Source of the DNA: Phoronis australis
Taxonomy: Eukaryota; Phoronida; Phoronidae
Assembly: GCA_002633005.1 (NCBI GenBank)
Contig: NMRA01000066.1
Span: 828,441 to 892,440, forward strand
Direction: 5' to 3'
DNA: 64,000 bases
A program made the position numbers and the translations under genes. Under the pieces are notes generated by a model. The model made no database searches, was not told where the DNA came from, and saw only the letters and a list, made by a program, of their open reading frames with translations. This document shows, piece after piece, positions 51,201 to 62,884 of this stretch. The first letter of the stretch is position 1. The number at the start of each line of letters is the position of its first letter.

Positions 51201-54200
51201 GCTGTCGAACACAGTGCTAAAAGCATTGACGGATCTCTGTTTGTAGTGTTTATAGAGGCCAAACGTTGGAAGTAAAAGTCTTGCTCGCATTCATAGAATT
51301 TGATCTCGGTCAAACCTATAATTGTGCCATTGGATTCAGATGTCTAACTTTGGAATAGTTTCCAAAACTGACAGTAGTCTTAGACATCTGAGATCTTGGA
51401 TACGGTAAAATCTCGACAAATTAGAACACATTATGCCGGACGACTGAAACTTTTTTCGTAAAATATAAGTACGATGGAATTAATGTTTTCCTTGATTTGG
51501 CCTCAAATAGTAATGACGTCCAACGGCCTGTTTCACATTGTGTTCTGCGCAATACCTAGCAGCAAACATTATTCTGAAAAAACGTAGACATTCACAACAA
51601 TCTTAGAAACTACTGAAAAATGAAGAAGTTCAAGTTCAATCTTTTTTTTTCGAGAATGCTGGGATTTCATCGGAATCTTTGTGTGATCGTATTCGTGTGT
51701 TTTTGGACAGGCTGGAGCTGGAGTCGAGACTACAGGAATTAGAGCGATTGAAGATAGATGAGGAGTCACAGCGTCACGCGGATATGGAGGAATACGAGAT
51801 GAAGTTGAGGGATGCGCAGAATGTAAAAGAAACTGCTGAGAAGGAGTGTATGAGTATGAGGTATAATAGTCTCAATTTTAATTGCGCTTCGCCCCGTTTA
51901 GCTGGTTAAGAAACGAAAATTGAATTGGGTCTTTCACTTCTGTGAATTTGATCTGACTTGTACATGAATTTGGTCTCGTAGTGTTCCTTAATGTGTTAGG
52001 ATTCTATTTCTGTACCCAAAATGAACATTCAAACTATCTGTGGACAAAGAAAACTTTTCAAAGTTTATTGGCTTTGACTAACGCTTAAGTTATAAATACA
52101 AAATTGAAGCATGTAGCATGATAGCAGTGCACATTTGTTGGGTAGTTGCTCTACTGAGCTGGGTTGCTTATTTAAGTGCTTATTCATTGTATAAATCGTT
52201 GTACAACATCAAAAGTATTGTTCAGCAATGGAACTGGAGACATCACAGAATCGGAGAGAGTGCTGCAATATTTTGGGAAGTGTTTGTTCACATGTATTTC
52301 ACTTTTTGTGAAGTGATGATTCATTCTACTCCATGATTCATTTCAGGGCCAAGCTTCAGAACCACCAAGCCATAGCCAAACAGTTGGAACAAGAGCAGGA
52401 GACCAATGCTGGCTTTACAAACGTGATTCGGGACATGGAGCAGGAACGCGCTAGTCTAGTCGCTTCAGAACAGGAGCTGATGGAGCGCAATGGCAAGTTG
52501 AAGAGTATGGTGGAGCTGCTGCAGAATGAGGTGAGAAGTCACGTGATCTATTTTGTAAAATACCTCAACAGAATGAAACAAACTGAGCTGAGAAAGCATG
52601 GTGTGATTTGTCAAAGTCTTTATACGAATCGATGCAAACTGACCAAGGTGATGGAGCATTTGATCTAGTTTGTCAAAAGCCTGAGGCAGATCTATAAAAA
52701 TAAATTGAGGTGAGAAAACATCTGAACTAGTTTGTCTAAAGCTTTGCATGAGTCAATACAAACCAAGATGAGATAACGTGTGACGATTTTGGCAAAAGCT
52801 TCACATGAACGAATGAATTTGAGATTAGAAGTTGTGCCTACTTTATTGAAAGATTTACACAGATTAATAAGCATTAATTGGGTTGACTTGGTTTGCTTTG
52901 TGAAAAGCGTTGTATGAATTAATAAAAACAATGTCAGTAGTCGCATTTTTTGGTATGCTGAGTCTGGTGAAGAATGCGATTTAACAGCTGAACGAGGAGA
53001 GAACACGTGATTTTTGGTGTTAATGGCTTTTAAATTTGAAATGTCAGTGATAACCTTCCTTTAAAATGTTTTCTTGGCAGAAGACTTCCTTCATGTTGGC
53101 AAAAGCTGTTGTGTTTTTGATCCCTTGCTTATATTGCTTATATGGAGAGGGTAAAACTTCTGTGGTGTAAACAAGCTGTTTATCCAACAGGTGAAAGCTG
53201 CCAAAGACCATGTGTCCAAGACTGAGGTGGCCAATGATAGAGAGCTGGCTCAACAGAGGGCAGCGTGGCAAGAAGAACGACAGGAAATGCAGAAACGTGT
53301 TGACGAGCTTGACTTAGCTGTGGCAACCTCTCATGAGAAGATTGGAAAGTTGGAGTCAGAGAGGAAAAAGGTACAAAATTCTAAGTCATACTATGCACCA
53401 TAGAAGTGTACTGCCAGCAGCATTGTCTTATGATCAACTTGAGTGCACAAACATTAATTCTACACCATTGGAGACACTTTGGTCAATGAAATTTCACGGT
53501 GCCCATATTTCACAAGAATCACAAATATTTCACCCCTTATAACTCAAAATCTCCTTTAAGTAAATGATAGCATGGTTGAGAACTAAAAACTAACGGAACT
53601 TCTGGTCTCCGTGGGATTGATGGTGCGACCATGTGACCTAACAGTCATGGTTACCATGTGACCTAACAGTCATGGTTACCAGTAGTAACATGCTATGTGA
53701 GATTGGTCACTGATCTATCCTCTTTGTTGTTAGTTTGTCCACACATTGTTTATTGCTCAAACTATGAGACTGACACCCCTTAAGTGATCGTTCTTCCAAA
53801 TTCCGCTCGGGATCTAGATACGGGAAATAACAGTCTCGCCTTGAAATATTCTGTATTCGTGTCTAACGCTAGCAAAAATAAGGTGAAATGCTGGTAAGGA
53901 TGTAGGGGACTTTCAATCGACTGTTGAATACAGCTGGCAGCGAATCACAATCAAGCTTATTGATTTTAAAACAGCTGGGAAATATGTGCCACTGGATAGG
54001 AGTATGAAAGTTGTTGTGAAAGATTTATTGTGAAATGTATGGTTGTTCTATTGTGCTTGTTGACAGCTTAAGACACAGTGTCAGTCGGCTATACAGAAAC
54101 TGAAGAATAAGAATGAACTGTTGAAAGCCAAGTGTGAAGAATTGACAGTGGAGAACCAAGTTTTGCTGTAAGTGACCTGTCATTATGATTGCCAGAGGCT

Positions 54201-57200
54201 TAGCGGGGTCGAATTAACGTTATTTCTCATCTATATTACAAAACTTTTATCTCTTGAAATTATTCCATAAAAATAAAGTTTGATAACATTTTGAGTTCAT
54301 CTAAAAGAACCATTTGTTATGGTGTGAGTAGTCACATAAGCAAGTCAGCTCCAGTTATCAATTTATATATTAATTGTTTGTCTTTGTCTGAAAGAGTTTT
54401 GTGCTCTGTACCTTGTGTGCGCTGATGATAGCTCATCCAGGTGTACTTCTAGGAGTTTTTGAATGCAGTTTGTACCCGAGAGCTAGGATTCATGCTTCAT
54501 GTGCTGGGGCTTTCATTGCTGACTATTAACTTTATGGTGACGCACAGTCACGTCATGTCACAACTTAGAAGCAAGTTCTTACTCATTTTTACAGTTTGGT
54601 GGTTTGTTGATAAATATGTATTCTCTCATTACCAGTACATATATTATGCTATTTTAGGTAAAATGAAGCAGTAGCGTTCTCTTGAGTCCGGATGTAATCA
54701 CCTCTTATTACTGAATCTCCATGTGTTGTTGTCTTGGCAGTTCTTTTTTCTGCATTTTAGTGAATGGACGAACCGTTTCCGTTACAATTGTGTTACTTGC
54801 ATCATCTACCAACTTATTTTGTATTCTTGTTACAAGAATTAGGAAGAGCTTTAACAATTTGGTGCGCCCAGTGGCGGTGAAATTCTCACCGATTACAATA
54901 AAAATGTGTCACTATTGAAAATTTACTCAAATTTTAGCATGACCTAAATACTTCACGTTCATTTCTGTGTTTCACGTGTCTGTCACTACAGCAAGCGTGT
55001 TCCCGGTGATGTGCACAACCAGTTCAAGAAGAGGCTGCAGGATATGATGAAGAGGCACAGTGAGTTCCGCAACATTCTTGCCAGCAGCAACGTGAGCTAC
55101 GTCCCTGTTGGCGACAAGTCGTTTGCCACCATGGCTGTGCCCGTCGACCCCAGCCTCCCCGTAATGAGTTTTATTGACCAGGTACTTTAGGCAGACACAA
55201 GTAGTGGACTTGTATGCAATGTGGTTATAGGCAAATGTCCTTATTAACAGCTTTAAAGTCATTTTACTTAACCTTGCTAAAAAGTCTTACAGCCATTCTT
55301 TTCCATGGCAGAAAATTAATATATTCCTCATCAGGATTTTCTTGCTAAAACCATAGATAGGAAGGAAATGTTTTATCAACTGATCTAAGATGTAGGGTTG
55401 TGGCATAGCTTATTGAGTTGGATTTTGCCAAAAGGAGAACCTGGGAACACAAAGTAATCTCTCTTCTAGGATACATTTTATTGACCAGGTATATTATGAT
55501 ATTCATCAGTCAGTGTTCTACTCTCCAGATGTCACTAAATCCTGAGGTGTTAAGGTGCAGCTTGTTGATAAGTGGTGTTGTGCTGAATACCTCTAATTCA
55601 TTAGAGATAATGTTTCCTGCTTGTCTCCTATTTTAAGTGTTTGTCGATTATAAAACAGAATTGGCATTGAGACTTTATTTGTCACTAGTAACAATGCAAC
55701 TGATGAGTTGTCATTTCTGCGCCACGCAGGAGACGATACACCGCCGTGAACTGGAGCAGATCAAAGACAGACTGGATCTTCTTGATGAGAATCAACAACG
55801 GCAGTTTGACGAATTCCACACAGTGGCCACGAGCACACGGAAACCAATGGCCGACGTGGAGTATAATGTTACAGAGAGAGGAGACGGTGATTTTCTGCAT
55901 GTGGCTTCTAAAACGTGTTCTGTTCTTTACTTTCTGCCATTTTTGTTTTCTTCTACCCTCTACTGTTAAAGTGGCTGTATCACTCTCAGGACATGAATGT
56001 GATAATCATTTGTTGGAGTAAAGCAGTCCCTCTGATGGCCTTTGTTATTCTGAGCAATGTGAAACCAGTTGCATTGAATTACGCAAATTGGGATGAGATC
56101 AAGCCTGGCTCCACACATGCAAGGAGCTTGTGAAAACACATGATATTGCCTTGTATTACTAGCAAAACACGTTGTTACACAAGCTAAGCCTGCAAAATTT
56201 TACCATCTACCGAACGCAGTCTTGGAACGGGGCTCGGGTTCAGTGATTTTTGTTTAGCATGGTTTGTGCATTGAAGCTTTCTTTTCTGAACTGTCATTGA
56301 CAAGTAATTGTTGAAGAGTTTACATGGTTGTCTAGTAAGTATGTTACGGCCTCGTCAACATTGGGGGATATAAACTGACAGCTCTTCTACGCTATGTGTG
56401 TCTTACTGTCTTTCTGTGTTACAGCACCTTTTCTCTGTCTGTATCCTTAACGTGTCCTTGTTTGTTAGTCTTGATTTACACCTTGTCTTTGTGTGTCTTG
56501 TCTTTCTCTGTTTTTCCAGTTTTCTTACCCTTTGTCTTATTCCATATCTGAGTGTCTATAAACATGATTTGTGACATGCTCTACATCTGTGTATGTGTTT
56601 CAGTACATTGCAGGTCACTAATATTTTGTCAAACAGTGGCAGTGTGACGGCACCCGGACGTGTGGAAGTTAGCTTGGGGGGTCAGTCACCCAGTGAAGCG
56701 GGTCATACTTCAGTTCTACTGCACATGTCGGAGCACTGTCCGTTTGATACAATAGTTGCGACTCTTACTTTGTGATAAATTACAACTGTCTAGTTGCGTT
56801 TGAGAAAGTGAAATGCCCATTAAGGGAAGTAGGAATTTACCAACCCGTGGAACCTTTTTGTCTTGAGATGATGTTCGTGTCACTAATAACTTTGAAAATT
56901 GAAAAAAATGGTTTGATTCAAGGCTTGTACCTTCGGATTTTTAGAAATTGGTTTCATGATAACATACTATTGTTGCGTTTTTAAGTAAAAGTCAAAGTAG
57001 TTAGGAGCAGAGTTACTTTATAAAGTGTCTCAAATGATGTTCATAGACTCTCATGTTTGTTTTCATCCTTTGCTTTGTTTGTTTATGAGCCCGTCGTTGT
57101 CTGTCCAGAAAATTATTGTTTTTCTTGTGGTAAGTTGAAATAGAAAGTTTTTACTGTGTGAGCAGAAGGGCGATGTCTGAAATTTTTCTAACATTTCTTG

Positions 57201-58656
57201 ACCTGCTGTAAGTGTTGCCCTAGTCTCATGCTATTTCTGCCTGAAGATGGCGCTTGAACAGCCTCAAGATATAGACGTCCTTTATGTGTTGCTCTGTGAC
57301 TGTTGGTAATTTGCTCAATGATTGATCACACCACGAATGTGAATTATACAGGTAGACAGAGACAGCTGTTTTGATTTCACTCAGTTTTGTGTACAGGTTA
57401 ACCTGCTACCGTTTGCAGGTGACAGAATATCTCTCTTAGCTTGAAAGGCAATGATTTATGTAAACTTTCTCTTGTTACCTTGCCGTATACTTTATGTTGC
57501 CTTTTGATGTGCACAATTCATTGTATGCCCGCAGCATTTTATGGTCATTGTGCTTTGACTCTTTATGAAATGAATGTCTACTGTTGAACTGTTGCACGTA
57601 GTAGTACACTGCAGCTGTGCTTTGAACATTTAGTTACATTTCTGCATCACGTATAGGTATTGGATGAAAAGATGAAGTGTTCGGTAGTCTAAAGGTTAAT
57701 GAATTTCATATGGCACAATTGAACCATAGTTCAAAAGCTGTTGCATCCTGACTTATAGCAAACAGTCACCAAGTCTAAGAAGCTACACCTGTGCAACCCT
57801 GTCACCGAATTAGATTAATGGTACATAGTTTTTGTTTTCCAGGATCAAGGTGAGAGCGGCTATACGTATAATCAATAAGTCCACGGTTAACTCACAGTCC
57901 AATTTTATCTCAGCGCGTGCAAGTTCGAAAAGCATTCCACCAACAGAGGTCAGGGGGAGACGGTCCAGTGTGGATGTTGATCATACAGCACACACCCTGA
58001 ATGGTCTGAGTCCGTTGGAGGACTTTGTAGTAGATAACCAGCACCTAATGCTTCCTTCTCACTGTTTTTCGCGTCAGCCTAAAGATGGCAGTAGCAATCG
58101 TGTATTCGATGATTTGGAAAATGAGGTGGAGGAAGGCAAAACTGATGGAGTCCGGTACTTGACAAGTAGTGGTGGAAATGAGAATGAGAATTTAGTTACC
58201 TTACCCGATCACTGTGGCGTGGTAAAGCTGTCGTCTTCAGACAGCGGTAAGAAGGTGGAACCCGAAAGTGGGGCAAATGCTGTCAACATGATGTCCTCTG
58301 ATAGCGCGAAGAAGGTCAGCTACGACGATGACCCACAAAACACCTTGAAGTTTGCGACATGGGACAGTGCTGGGAAACACGGCGATGAAAACAACAAAGA
58401 CAGGTTGGTGAAAATTCCAGGTTTGTCGCCAGAGACAGCGCTTAAGCAGATACGCCGGCGTAAAATTGTTGCTAGGCAACTAGGAGCTGTCATTGATGAG
58501 GGTAGAGCTACAGCAAGTCTGAGCGAGAGACATGTTGACACGTTTGTGCCACACCTTCTAAAGAATGTCAAGAACAGTTGTAGCGATCCAACTGTGACTG
58601 TACCTGCGGATTGGGAGAATCGCCGAATGTGTATGCCACGTGGAAAACGGTTTTAA
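42292..58656 (+). CDS. CEP83: Centrosomal protein CEP83 (CCDC41), distal appendage protein
   Basis: Coiled-coil protein of the centriole distal appendages, needed to dock the mother centriole to membrane when cilia form. Plus-strand exons: 42292-42458, 43302-43452, 44456-44680, 44967-45090, 45858-45982, 47754-47905, 48543-48637, 50136-50280, 51711-51860, 52347-52530, 53191-53370, 54067-54167, 54992-55181, and exon 14 from 55730. All junctions are GT-AG and in phase, giving 663 codons through exon 13. Heptad-rich coiled coil fills most of the protein. Family blocks include NYQTLKLEHSRLQ, RLRYEHSFMKSEYEHQ, and near the end KKRLQDMMKRHSEFRN and RRELEQIKDRLDLLDE, all matching human CEP83 (701 aa). 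The C-terminus is uncertain: exon 14 may read to a stop at 55969, splice at 55886, or splice at 55860 into the long frame at 57843-58656. Confidence 0.88.
43995..44146 (-). mobile_element. tRNA-derived SINE, minus orientation
   Basis: Reading on minus: a tRNA-like head with A-box-like TGGCTCAGTGGACTAGA and B-box GAGTTCAAGTCCC, then GGGGGCAGAAATCTTTTCAGAC and ATTAGGTCACATG as the body. The same body follows the plus-strand copy at 44170, so both belong to one family. Ends estimated. Confidence 0.65.
44170..44300 (+). mobile_element. tRNA-derived SINE, plus orientation
   Basis: tRNA-like head GGGGGTATCAGTGGCTAACG with B-box GGGTTCAAGTTCC, then GGGGGTAGAAATCTT, TTTTTCAGACTTATT and ATTAGGTCATGTGGTG. 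It is the head-to-head partner of the minus copy immediately upstream; the pair could fold into an intronic hairpin. Confidence 0.65.
46111..46235. repeat. two tandem copies of a 60-64 bp unit
   Basis: CAGTGATGATGTAATTTG...GGAACTTTCTAGAAGACTG is followed directly by CAGTGTTGATGTAATTTG...GGAACTTTCTAGAGGACTG. It borders, and partly overlaps, the start of the LTR-like sequence. Confidence 0.7.
46228..46774 (+). mobile_element. probable solo LTR or 5' LTR remnant
   Basis: About 547 bases in CEP83 intron 5, starting TGTAGCATGACAG and ending CTGTAACA. Inside are TATAAA at 46362-46367 and AATAAA at 46704-46709 in the order expected of an LTR. Just past the end comes TGCGCCCACCCACACACGGGG, reminiscent of a tRNA primer-binding leader. 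No gag/pol frame follows. The 5' end could instead be the TGTGGAAC at 46208, and no clear target duplication is seen. Confidence 0.5.
47275..47645. repeat. dispersed repeat, middle portion
   Basis: Matches the central part of 12185-12880 in the same orientation: CATGTTCCTAACTATGC at the start, CAGCACCACGTCACGATACTTACT in the middle and TTTCTAACTAATTTGACCAAG near the end. In CEP83 intron 5. Confidence 0.65.
48960..49368. mobile_element. MITE with about 90-bp inverted ends
   Basis: Left end GGCCCGGTCTCCAATCTTT; right end read on minus GGCCCGGTCTCTAATCTTT. Inverted similarity continues through TACTCGAAA, TTTGGCA and GCGAACT. No open frame. In CEP83 intron 7. Confidence 0.75.
49575..49866. mobile_element. 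second MITE, 292 bp
   Basis: Left AGGGTCTGCTTCATGAAAAA...CAGAAATTTGGTCTT; right, read on minus, GGGGCTCTGTTTCATCAAAA...CAGAAATTTGGTCTT. The left arm resembles that of the 9673-9824 element, so the family is dispersed. In CEP83 intron 7, only about 200 bases from the previous MITE. Confidence 0.7.
52552..52975. repeat. degenerate tandem array of about 60-bp units
   Basis: About seven units begin with variants of TTTGTCAAAAGCTTTACATGA and are spaced about 52-65 bases apart, in CEP83 intron 10. The minus translation shows the periodicity as FDKLDQMLHHLGQF and LDKLVQMFSHLNLF-like blocks. There is no sign that it is an exon. Confidence 0.55.
53629..53678. repeat. 25-bp tandem duplication
   Basis: CCATGTGACCTAACAGTCAT plus five bases occurs twice in succession in CEP83 intron 11. 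Confidence 0.9.
57843..58656 (+). CDS. long terminal exon of unknown homology, probably CEP83
   Basis: An acceptor TTTTTGTTTTCCAG is followed by 270 open codons ending MPRGKRF and a stop. The frame needs an upstream exon leaving two bases, so it is not an independent start; the only upstream ATG is inside the acceptor tract. A GA|GTATAAT donor in CEP83 exon 14 (55860) has that phase, and an identical GTATAAT is used as the donor of exon 9. The product is Ser/Asp/Lys-rich, probably disordered, with a loosely repeated SSDSGKKV/SSDSAKKV and LPSHC/LPDHC. Human CEP83 has no such tail. If exon 14 splices at 55886 instead, CEP83 would stop eleven bases into this exon and the frame would be unexplained. 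Confidence 0.5.
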
Positions 58657-59204
58657 CTGCTCTGTTCAGTAAATTAACATTCCTTACCGGAGAATGGGAT
58701 TGCCTTTTTTCTACCTCGGTCATAAATTGAATTGGAACGTTTTAGATTATTTAGTTTTTAGCATTTTGAATGTAGTAATTTTAGGAATGTATAATAGTTA
58801 TCCTATGTACAACTGAGGCTCTAGACACAAATAGACAATTTTTGGTAGATTCAACAAGGTTTTTCATAATTCCTCATGGTTATTAGGTATTCCTGGTTAG
58901 ACCTTGGTCATTGTCTCTATTGAATTAAGTACTACTTCGTGTAGAGATCCATAAAGTACAGATGTGCCTTGAAACCTTGCTTGTGATAATGTACTAGAGT
59001 CAGGGTTTCCTCAAAATACTCGACCATTTTCATTGTCATCAATCCTCTCCCTCATTCGTTCCCCTCATCACATCACTACACTCCCTCCCTTCATCTTTCA
59101 CCACAGTCCCTCCCTTCATCAGGGTAAAGGAGTAGGGCTCTCTACTTTTTGTAAGAATCTGTTCTGTAATGTTTCAGGTAACTGGCTACATAGGCAGTCT
59201 TGTC

Positions 59205-59210
59205 AATAAA
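59205..59210 (+). terminator. candidate poly(A) signal of CEP83
   Basis: AATAAA about 550 bases past the stop at 58656, in the right orientation, followed by T-rich and GT-containing sequence. Confidence 0.3.
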
Positions 59211-60541
59211 CTCCTGTCCTGCTTACCTTAATCAGACTGAAAGTCGTAATATTGTTAAGCTAGTATTCTGATATTGTTAACTGATATTCAAGGTGTTTTA
59301 TGACGTTTTCATTTCCGTAGGTAGAGTTCACTTAGGCTAGGACCTCGTTAAAATCTCGCCAATATCACGTGTTCGCATTTGAAGTTCAGGGCAATATCTC
59401 ACGTAATCTCGTTGTTGTGTTTTTAGAAGAATGGACAAGGATATGAGTATCAAAAAAGTATATATTTTCGCTGAACCTGAAAATCGACGTTATAAACGAT
59501 GTTGTCAAAGAAAATATAAGATACCGCAAAACCTCCCCGCCCTACGAAATAACCTCTACTCGCTTCTTTTTCAATTTTTCGGACCTTTTTAAATTAAGGG
59601 GCCCATCTTCAATGCCAGTTTAGCTCTTGGGTTTGGCCGCTTTGAACGCGGTGTTTTCTCCTCAAAATTTTCTCTTTGTCCCAGTGTGACATCGACAACA
59701 CGTTTTTTGCCTGCATAAACATCCAACTCACAAAGTCTTGCTTTTAAGCGAGTTCCTAGCATAACTGATCTCTACCCAGGTGTCGAAAATGACTTTCATA
59801 GTAGAGAATAACGCCAGTAGGTTGGAAAGGTCTAACACAAGAGTGCCATCTGCCGGACTGGCGTATGTCCCAGCTTCAGTTGTGACCTTCGATTTTATAA
59901 CAGTAAGTGGCCTAAATCAAAGTTTGGTTATTTCAGAGCAGTTGCAGGTTACTGGTAATATCACCCCTTAAAGTTTTAACACAACACATTGTGACATTAG
60001 AAATATTTGAGCTTAATTGAAATGCACCACAAATAAATTGATATTAAGGTATCAGTTTGTTGTTTTTCGTTTATTTTACGTTCAACTTGGAAGTAGCAGG
60101 ATTTCAAACGAAGACTTCCGTCTCAACAATGTACACGTACACTCCTGCAAAACATCTGTGTGCAATATGCTTTTGCAGATTGACATTTATGATCGACATA
60201 TGTCTCGAATAATAGATAAATGATACGCGCGTCACAACCAGAGATGAAAAGGAGACGGAGGTAGGCGATATAATGTCATTTATTATGACTAGTACAGTTA
60301 CAATATAATGAATACAGGTAAATAACGTATAATTGGTAATCTTTGGTAAGATGGGCAATAAAAAAGCGCCACAAGAGATGTTGTAAGACAGCTTATGCCC
60401 ATCCGCAGGGACGCGCGAAGGGAGAGAGATGAAAGGAATAGTGTGCAGGAGTACTTACATGTACACGCAAACGCTGTCAGCCGGATACCCAACCCTGACT
60501 CCGGGTGCCAAACCGGAGGGGGAAGTACGATTGCCCAGGGC

Positions 60542-60610
60542 TGGAACAGGTGCCGGAGTTGTCTCACCCCGTGTCGTGGCGGGAAGAAAAGAATAATAAC
60601 AACGGAAAAA
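60542..60610. repeat. 69-bp direct repeat, copy 1
   Basis: Contains GTTGTCTCACCCCGTGTCG through a GAATAATAACAACGGAAAAA tail, essentially identical to 61598-61666. The AATAAC-type tail suggests the 3' end of a LINE or related element. Confidence 0.7.
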
Positions 60611-60614
60611 NAAA

Positions 60615-60760
60615 AGGTCCGCCTCAGAGAAACAAAAACTCCGAGAAAACGAGACAAAAGTCTACTAAAAAGACGCACAGTTTGCAGTTTCGAAGGTAGT
60701 ACCCCGTTTTTTTTCTGTTTTTTTAATCGTGCCTATAATTTGTCGGCAAAATGTCCACAT
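60615..60760. repeat. dispersed repeat, copy 2
   Basis: Shares ordered blocks with 33036-33180 (CTCAGAGAAACAAAA, AAACGAGACAAAAGTC, GGCAAAATGTCCACAT). Confidence 0.45.
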
Positions 60761-61597
60761 AGACAGAAATTCGAGGCCCCCACATTGAAGGCTGGGTGCG
60801 CGCATGTATAGCCAGTGTCGACCGCCGTGTTATTAGTGATGTCGAAGCTCAAATAGATCTCTAGTAGTGAGTACTGTTCGACCTCGTAACCCAAGGCAAG
60901 TGAAATTTGTGTCCCAAGTGGCAGTCAACCGATGAAATCCGAGTATGTGCTATTGTTTTATAGTAAGGAGATCTGCGAAATGGCCCTTTCCAAAAGCTAA
61001 TCGTATTATGAGCACAAAATAGTTTCGACTCTTGCTTGGTGTAATATCACTTCTCATGTGTTCAATGTTTGGCTTGTGGGCATTTGAACAATTAGATAAT
61101 GGCTGCGTCGATAACATCACTCAGATCACATGCTTTATTTTTTTAATTGCACGTCCCTCCTTGATGACTATCGGTCTTCAGATATATTTTCCAGGAACTT
61201 ACTAAAACTCGTAACCTTTTTGCAGTCCAAAACCAAACAGTACTAACCTAGGGCGGTTGCTAAATGAACTGGCCACGTTGGATAAACTGAGTTGACGTCT
61301 TCTGAAAAATATACATTTCTATTAAAAATCAACAGAAACACTTCACCTGATTGGTCTGTATTTGTGTTCTTAGAAAAACATAGCACTTTGTGGCTTAAAA
61401 ATCTAATTGTTTCATTTTCTCGGTCAGGCCAGTGCTTGCTGCCCTGTTTCAATACAAAGCTTGTGCATAGGAGTCTAAGTAGTACAGGTAATTCTCGCAT
61501 TTTATTCGAATTATAAATAACAGGGTGCCAATTGTGTACGTTACAATAAATTAGACTCTGACGTACGGTTAGAGATTTGTAAGATATCTATATTGAG

Positions 61598-61666
61598 TGG
61601 ACCAGGTGCCGGTGTTGTCTCACCCCGTGTCGTGGCGGGAAGAAAAGAATAATAACAACGGAAAAA
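61598..61666. repeat. 69-bp direct repeat, copy 2
   Basis: Second copy in the same orientation as 60542-60610, 1056 bases apart; about 52 consecutive bases are identical. Confidence 0.7.
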
Positions 61667-62664
61667 ACAAGTGATAAAGAACGAACTACTAATTTATTGA
61701 CATCGCCGTAATTGTTCGCATGTCAGTACTGTTCGTACAAGACTTAAAGCAGTTAGCGTTTCTATGAATCAGGTCTAAAGATTTTAATGTTTTATTAGTT
61801 GTTTATTCAATATCAATTCAATAAATATTAGTCATTAGTTGGACGTCATTTCACTTGTCGGAACTTTATTGGCGTACATGTACCCAACTAATTGTTTGTA
61901 AAGATTTTGAATTCGTTCTCTTCATGTCTACGCATTTTGCCTTTAGTTTTCAAAAAACATGATCTGTTAACTGCTCGTCACTGCCGATATTCCTCTCGCA
62001 TTTAGGCAAACCACTTCTTTATTTGGTTTGGCAAGACACAGACGTAGCATACTTCCAGTATACATGGAAATTTGGTCTTTAATGTAAACAAAACATTGGC
62101 GATTTCAAGACGCAACAGTATATTACTAGGGGTGGGGACTTTGAAAACTGTATTGGGATGAAAGGGTATACAGTTAGACCTAGTCTGTATTATGGTTACC
62201 ACAAACAACCAGACCAAAGTAGCCACATGTAGCGTTGTAATCTACTCAAAGAGCAACAAGTTTGTAAATAAAAACTCTAAATAATTATTTTTCGACCCAT
62301 CAGTAGCATGCTGGGGAACTTATTACGTACTATCATGGAAGACTTGGCAAGAATTCGCCATGCATCGATTCCAAGCGAAGCACGTGATCCACCAGCTTGC
62401 TTCTCGAAAGTTCTTGCTACGAAACTAAAACCTGGTAAAGGCATTAATGTCTCAGTGAGAGACAACGGGGAGAACTAGCAATTTGTAACAAAGTCACAGA
62501 ACACAACGGCTTACGTTGTTTTATAGATTTGGTGAAAGCTGATAATTTCAAGAAAAGGTCTACCCATCCAACAGTAACCAAAAATGCGTTTTTCGGCAGT
62601 AAATTCGATCAGTGATATGGCTTGGTGCAATTGACAAGAAATTAAACTGTTCCTCCATAAAACT

Positions 62665-62670
62665 TTTATT
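62665..62670 (-). terminator. candidate poly(A) signal of the GST gene
   Basis: AATAAA on minus, about 215 bases beyond the GST stop codon. Confidence 0.4.
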
Positions 62671-62884
62671 TGCCCACACCACAAGAATGCTGATCTTAAC
62701 ACACCTTATCAAAACACTAAAATGTAATGTTGCAGTTACACCAATGGAAGACAGTCGTACAAATTACTAAAGCGAAATGAAAGGCATGTTTCCAGACAAC
62801 GCCTGTGCTGGAGAGATAGTACGTCTGTAAGGTAGGCTACTCTCGCGTTAAAACGAGAGCACTGCCGAGTCGTGCGTTCTGCGG

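Larger units (their letters stand above)
59211..62664. other. intergenic, repeat-bearing, no recognised gene
   Basis: Convergent gap between CEP83 and the GST gene. It contains the repeats at 60542-60760 and 61598-61666 and an N at 60611. Open frames of 60-140 codons are unrecognised and mostly overlap repeats. Confidence 0.45.

Noticed and set aside
52465-53006. minus-strand protein with repeated LDKLDQM-like blocks
   Set aside because: The blocks reflect the DNA tandem array in an intron; stops interrupt the frames and no start or splice structure fits.
56604-56775. alternative last exon of CEP83
   Set aside because: An acceptor-like TTTCAG precedes an open stretch to a stop, in the same phase as the 57843 exon, but the sequence is not recognisable and it lacks stronger support. 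It remains possible as an alternative end.
58237-58571. minus-strand frames of about 80 codons opposite the long terminal exon
   Set aside because: No domain or splice support; explained as antisense of the longer plus frame.
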